DNA of 48,666 nucleotides from a virus, in IMG/VR virus record IMGVR_UViG_3300031654_000005, positions 1 to 48,666 of that record. One strand, written 5' to 3'. How positions within the stretch are numbered: the stretch's first letter is position 1; each line of letters begins with the position of its first letter. A program made the translations under genes and the position numbers. The notes under the pieces were generated by a model that was not told the DNA's origin, did no database searches, and worked only from the letters and a program-made list of their open reading frames with translations. Shown here piece by piece: positions 46,273 through 48,666 of the stretch.

Positions 46273-46692
46273 ATGTATAACAAATCTTTTTATGAATATT
46301 ATAAAAAGTATCAAGCTAATAGATTAAAAACTGACGAAAGATTTAGATTAGATAGAAATATAAGTCGCTCGATTAGAAGGGCTTTAAAAAATAGTAAATC
46401 TAATAAAGAAAATCATTGGAAAATAATATTAGGATATACAATAAGGGAATTAAAAGCAAGATTAATTTCTACAATTCCCGAAGAATATACCTGGCAGGAT
46501 TATTTAGATTGCAGATTAGAATTAGACCACATAAAACCTATTAGAATATATAAATATTCTAAAACAACGCATATTGGTTTTAGAAAAGCTTGGGATTTAA
46601 ATAATCTAAGATTATTACCTAAAAAAATAAATAGAATTAAAGGCGGGTCTTTAAACAGTTTCGCATTTAAAGCCGAATATTTGGTTGGTTAG
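46273..46692 (+). CDS. HNH homing endonuclease, free-standing
   Basis: A 139-residue protein, the shortest of the four related HNH enzymes: it lacks most of the N-terminal repeats and begins YNKSFYEYYKKYQ. The nuclease core is complete, with LDH at 84-86 and AWDLNNLRLLPKKINR. Its start codon is placed directly after a terminator-like hairpin and lacks an exposed ribosome site. It lies between the Cro-like gene and the structured RNA at 46744. Confidence 0.83.
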   Translation: MYNKSFYEYYKKYQANRLKTDERFRLDRNISRSIRRALKNSKSNKENHWKIILGYTIRELKARLISTIPEEYTWQDYLDCRLELDHIKPIRIYKYSKTTHIGFRKAWDLNNLRLLPKKINRIKGGSLNSFAFKAEYLVG

Positions 46693-46743
46693 AAATAACC
46701 GGTTGGATATTTGGCTATTTTTATTTTAAGGATAAATGTAAAA

Positions 46744-46818
46744 CAGGCCCCCGCAAGGTTGAGTTAAGGTTTTTGCCAAGACTTTGGATCTTAACCAAAG
46801 GACCTAAACGGGGGCTTG
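46744..46818 (+). ncRNA. Candidate structured RNA (75 nt, four stacked helices)
   Basis: Four nested helices fit together: 46744-46753 with 46809-46818 (10 bp), 46756-46760 with 46801-46805 (5 bp), 46763-46770 with 46788-46795 (8 bp), and CCAA (46776-46779) with TTGG (46784-46787) closing a 4-base loop. Three pairs are G-T, which pair only in + strand RNA. No T-run follows; instead AAGGGGGT and a TTG start come next. It could be a riboswitch-like leader or a small RNA. I do not recognise a known class. Confidence 0.6.
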
Positions 46819-46839
46819 ATAAAAAAGGGGGTATAGAAA

Positions 46840-47016
46840 TTGGAAGAAAAAAAGTTAAAACAATTAAAAAGAGTTTTTAAAAAGATGTTACGTCATTTAA
46901 TAAAATCAGTTGATGCAAGACATGGATATAAAGATGAGAAATTAAATGAAATACTGGCCAATGAATATACTAATAATTTGCTATATGAAGTAAAGATCCG
47001 AATCAATAATAAATAA
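46840..47016 (+). CDS. Small helical protein behind the structured RNA (58 aa)
   Basis: A 58-residue protein from TTG 46840, with AAGGGGGT 8 bases upstream. It is basic and helical (KKLKQLKRVFKKMLRHLIK) with a mixed C-terminal half. It begins 21 bases after the 75-base RNA fold and leads the small-gene run up to the ATPase. No family was recognised. Confidence 0.6.
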   Translation: MEEKKLKQLKRVFKKMLRHLIKSVDARHGYKDEKLNEILANEYTNNLLYEVKIRINNK

Positions 47017-47030
47017 GGAGGTGAATATCG

Positions 47031-47144
47031 ATGCCAAAAGTAAAGTGTCCTAAATGTGGAAAGGTCTGGTATGGCTGGGCCTTGAAATACAAAGTTTGTT
47101 TTTGTGATTGTGGAGAAATATTAAAAATTAAGGAGGAAATTTAA
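47031..47144 (+). CDS. Zinc-ribbon microprotein (37 aa)
   Basis: A 37-residue protein with CPKC near the N-terminus and C-F-C-D-C after residue 20, enough for one zinc ribbon and little else. AAGGAGGTGA precedes the ATG. Such tiny zinc proteins are common in phage early regions, and their partners are unknown. Confidence 0.65.
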   Translation: MPKVKCPKCGKVWYGWALKYKVCFCDCGEILKIKEEI

Positions 47145-47146
47145 AG

Positions 47147-47353
47147 GTGGAAAGAAGCAAAGAGATACAAAGTTTTCTTGATAACTTTGCCAAAAAAGCC
47201 TTTGGAAGATCACCGACAGAAGCCAAAGAAAAAAATGTTTGTGTTTTTTGTGGCAAAGAAATAAAAATGGAAGATTTTAAAGATCAATTATCCATTAAAG
47301 AATATGGGATTTCAGGGTTTTGCCAGAAGTGTCATCCTGACACCTTTGGCTAA
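47147..47353 (+). CDS. Zinc-finger phage protein (68 aa)
   Basis: A 68-residue protein from GTG 47147 with AAGGAGG 10 bases upstream. CVFC (32-35) and CQKC (59-62) frame KEIKMEDFKDQLSIKEYGISG, a form familiar from uncharacterised phage proteins of early operons. It probably binds one zinc. It directly precedes the ATPase gene. Confidence 0.7.
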   Translation: MERSKEIQSFLDNFAKKAFGRSPTEAKEKNVCVFCGKEIKMEDFKDQLSIKEYGISGFCQKCHPDTFG

Positions 47354-47388
47354 TTTTGGAAAAATAATATTTTAGGAGGTAATTAAAA

Positions 47389-48639
47389 GTGAAAATCATT
47401 AATTTGAAAAGTAGAAATATAAAAGGGATTAAGGCAATAGACATAACGCCCAAGGACAACGTGGTGATTATATCCGGCAAAAATGGGGCCGGTAAAACCT
47501 CGGCTCTTGACTCTATTTGGTTTATTTTATGCTGGAAAGCTGGGGCGAAGGAAACCCCTATGCCCATTAGAAAGGGCGAAAAAGAAGCAGAAGGTGAAGT
47601 AACCTTATGTGAAGATTTGACGGCGGAAGATGTTGAACAGGGGAAAACTCCGGAACCGCTATTTATTGTAAATAGGGTATGGACAACTAAGGGCGATACC
47701 CAACTAAAAGTAACTAATGGAAAAGGATTAAAGTACACTACCCCACAAAAGCTATTAGATGACTTTATTGGCTATCTAAGTTTTGATCCGCGGTTATTTT
47801 CACAAATGAAGGGAAGAGAACAGAGGCAGGTGCTTATTGATTTAACTGGATTTGACATCACCGAAATAGAAAAAAGAATTGCTTACTTATATGATCAAAG
47901 ATTAGAAAAAGGCCGGGAAGTAAAATTACTATCCGGGAATAGGGAAGAAATAACACTTGAAAATCTACCGGAAGAATTAATTTCAGTTGAAGATATTAAT
48001 TATAGATTACAAGAAGCAATGGTAACCAATACAAAAATTGATGAAACAGTTAGGAAAAGAGAACAGGCACTAAATGAAATAGAAATGCTAAAAACTAATG
48101 TTATTGAATATGGGGATTATTTAAAATCACATGAAAAAATACCGGTTGAATCTCTAAATGAAAAGCTAACCGAATCGCAGGCAATAAATGAGCAGGTAAG
48201 GGCCAGGGATCGTAATAGGGCAGCAGACAGAAAAGAAAATAAGGCCAAAAATGAATATGACGATTTTACCAATGACATAAACGAACAAATTAAAATAAAA
48301 GAAGATGGCCTGAGAGAAAATTGGCATAAAATCCCCGATCAAAAACTAAGCCTAATCGAAGATGGTATAGCCTATGATGGTACTCCATACTCCCAAATAG
48401 CGTACTCAGAACAGTTAAGGATCTGTATAAAAATAGGAATGGCCTTAAATTCTAAATTAAAGGTTTTAAGGATTTCAGATTGGACTTTATTGGATAACAA
48501 AAGTAAAGAAATTGTCCGCCAAATGGCCAGAGAATTCGATTACCAGATCTGGGCGGAAGAGGTGGATGACACTGGTACAATTGGATTTTATATCGAAAAT
48601 GGAGAAATAAAAGCCGAAAACGAAGATGCACCGTTTTAA
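47389..48639 (+). CDS. Rad50/SMC-like ATPase
   Basis: A 416-residue protein starting at GTG 47389 behind AGGAGG. Walker A is GKNGAGKTS (30-38). A coiled-coil middle (about 195-300) is much shorter than in SMC or Rad50. The C-terminal ATPase half has a signature-like YSEQLRI and a degenerate Walker B/D-loop region (LKVLRISDWTLLDNKS). The tip NEDAPF is acidic and SSB-like. In phages it usually pairs with the RDF-like/metal-binding protein found at 987. It probably works with a nuclease or annealing partner in recombination. No SbcD/Mre11 gene is visible. Confidence 0.82.
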   Translation: MKIINLKSRNIKGIKAIDITPKDNVVIISGKNGAGKTSALDSIWFILCWKAGAKETPMPIRKGEKEAEGEVTLCEDLTAEDVEQGKTPEPLFIVNRVWTTKGDTQLKVTNGKGLKYTTPQKLLDDFIGYLSFDPRLFSQMKGREQRQVLIDLTGFDITEIEKRIAYLYDQRLEKGREVKLLSGNREEITLENLPEELISVEDINYRLQEAMVTNTKIDETVRKREQALNEIEMLKTNVIEYGDYLKSHEKIPVESLNEKLTESQAINEQVRARDRNRAADRKENKAKNEYDDFTNDINEQIKIKEDGLRENWHKIPDQKLSLIEDGIAYDGTPYSQIAYSEQLRICIKIGMALNSKLKVLRISDWTLLDNKSKEIVRQMAREFDYQIWAEEVDDTGTIGFYIENGEIKAENEDAPF

Positions 48640-48666
48640 CGTGAAAAATAATATTAGGAGATTATT
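48491..48666. repeat. Terminal direct repeat (right copy)
   Basis: This is the right copy of the 1-176 repeat, holding the end of the ATPase gene and the ribosome site of the HNH gene at 180. Only one copy exists in the circular genome. Confidence 0.95.

Noticed and set aside
1-48666. tRNA genes, CRISPR arrays, integrase and attachment sites
   Set aside because: I looked for cloverleaf-like stretches, regular spaced repeats and recombinase motifs and saw none. The only regular repeats are the iterons in the O gene.

Overview
The window is one complete tailed-phage genome. Its first 176 bases are repeated at its end (1-176 = 48491-48666, one mismatch), so the molecule is circular or circularly permuted, with a unit length of 48,490 bp. 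All credible genes lie on the + strand. The DNA is AT-rich (roughly one third GC by eye), uses strong AGGAG-type ribosome binding sites with ATG/GTG/TTG starts, and has sigma70/sigmaA-like promoters. Virion genes (SPP1-gp6-like portal, a 1380-residue tape measure, HK97-gp10-like neck protein, G/GT frameshift chaperone) indicate a long-tailed siphovirus. The host cannot be named. A SpoIIID-like regulator and a 3D-domain lysis protein hint at a Firmicutes-like or other AT-rich anaerobic bacterium, probably from a metagenome.

Layout. 45906-48639 continuing into 1-10532 is the early/regulatory half: a small Cro-like regulator behind an operator-promoter dyad (45906-46140), small zinc-ribbon proteins, a Rad50/SMC-like ATPase (47389-48639), an RDF-like zinc protein with an SSB-like C-terminal tip (987-2603), many small unknown genes, a phage replication O protein carrying internal iterons (6332-7093), HTH proteins and a radical SAM protein. 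10529-11266 is a promoter-driven secreted-protein (moron-like) cassette. 11288-19399 is DNA modification and packaging: MT-A70 methyltransferase plus a nuclease-like partner, terminase small and large subunits, portal, a nucleotide-sugar dehydrogenase, a second DNA methyltransferase and minor head protein. 19449-21822 holds a glycosyltransferase, a LAGLIDADG endonuclease and a SAM methyltransferase. 21947-30668 is scaffold, decoration, capsid, neck and tail genes, interrupted by a GT2 glycosyltransferase and two endonucleases. 30694-41728 is tape measure, distal tail, a diversity-generating-retroelement (DGR) target, a shortened Avd and the tail hub. 41725-42474 is a second moron-like cassette. 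42495-45611 is tail-tip/fibre and lysis (holin candidates, M15 endolysin).

How it works together. O protein probably starts replication at iterons inside its own gene, with the ATPase and the SSB-tailed protein handling recombination or single-stranded DNA. The late region is divided by three copies of one RNA element (AGAGCTCCA followed by AGAGAGCCA...TGGCTCT and a T-run). Two copies lie directly downstream of good promoters, so they look like attenuated leaders at 11337, 22310 and 42410. Eight free-standing homing endonucleases of several nuclease families sit between functional genes. Two DNA methyltransferases, two glycosyltransferases and a sugar dehydrogenase suggest modification of phage DNA, virion or host surface.

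The most interesting items are the repeated leader/attenuator element, two candidate structured RNAs (5387-5572 and 46744-46818), the DGR target with no reverse transcriptase or template repeat in the genome, and the SSB-like tails on two replication-region proteins. No integrase, tRNA or CRISPR array was seen.
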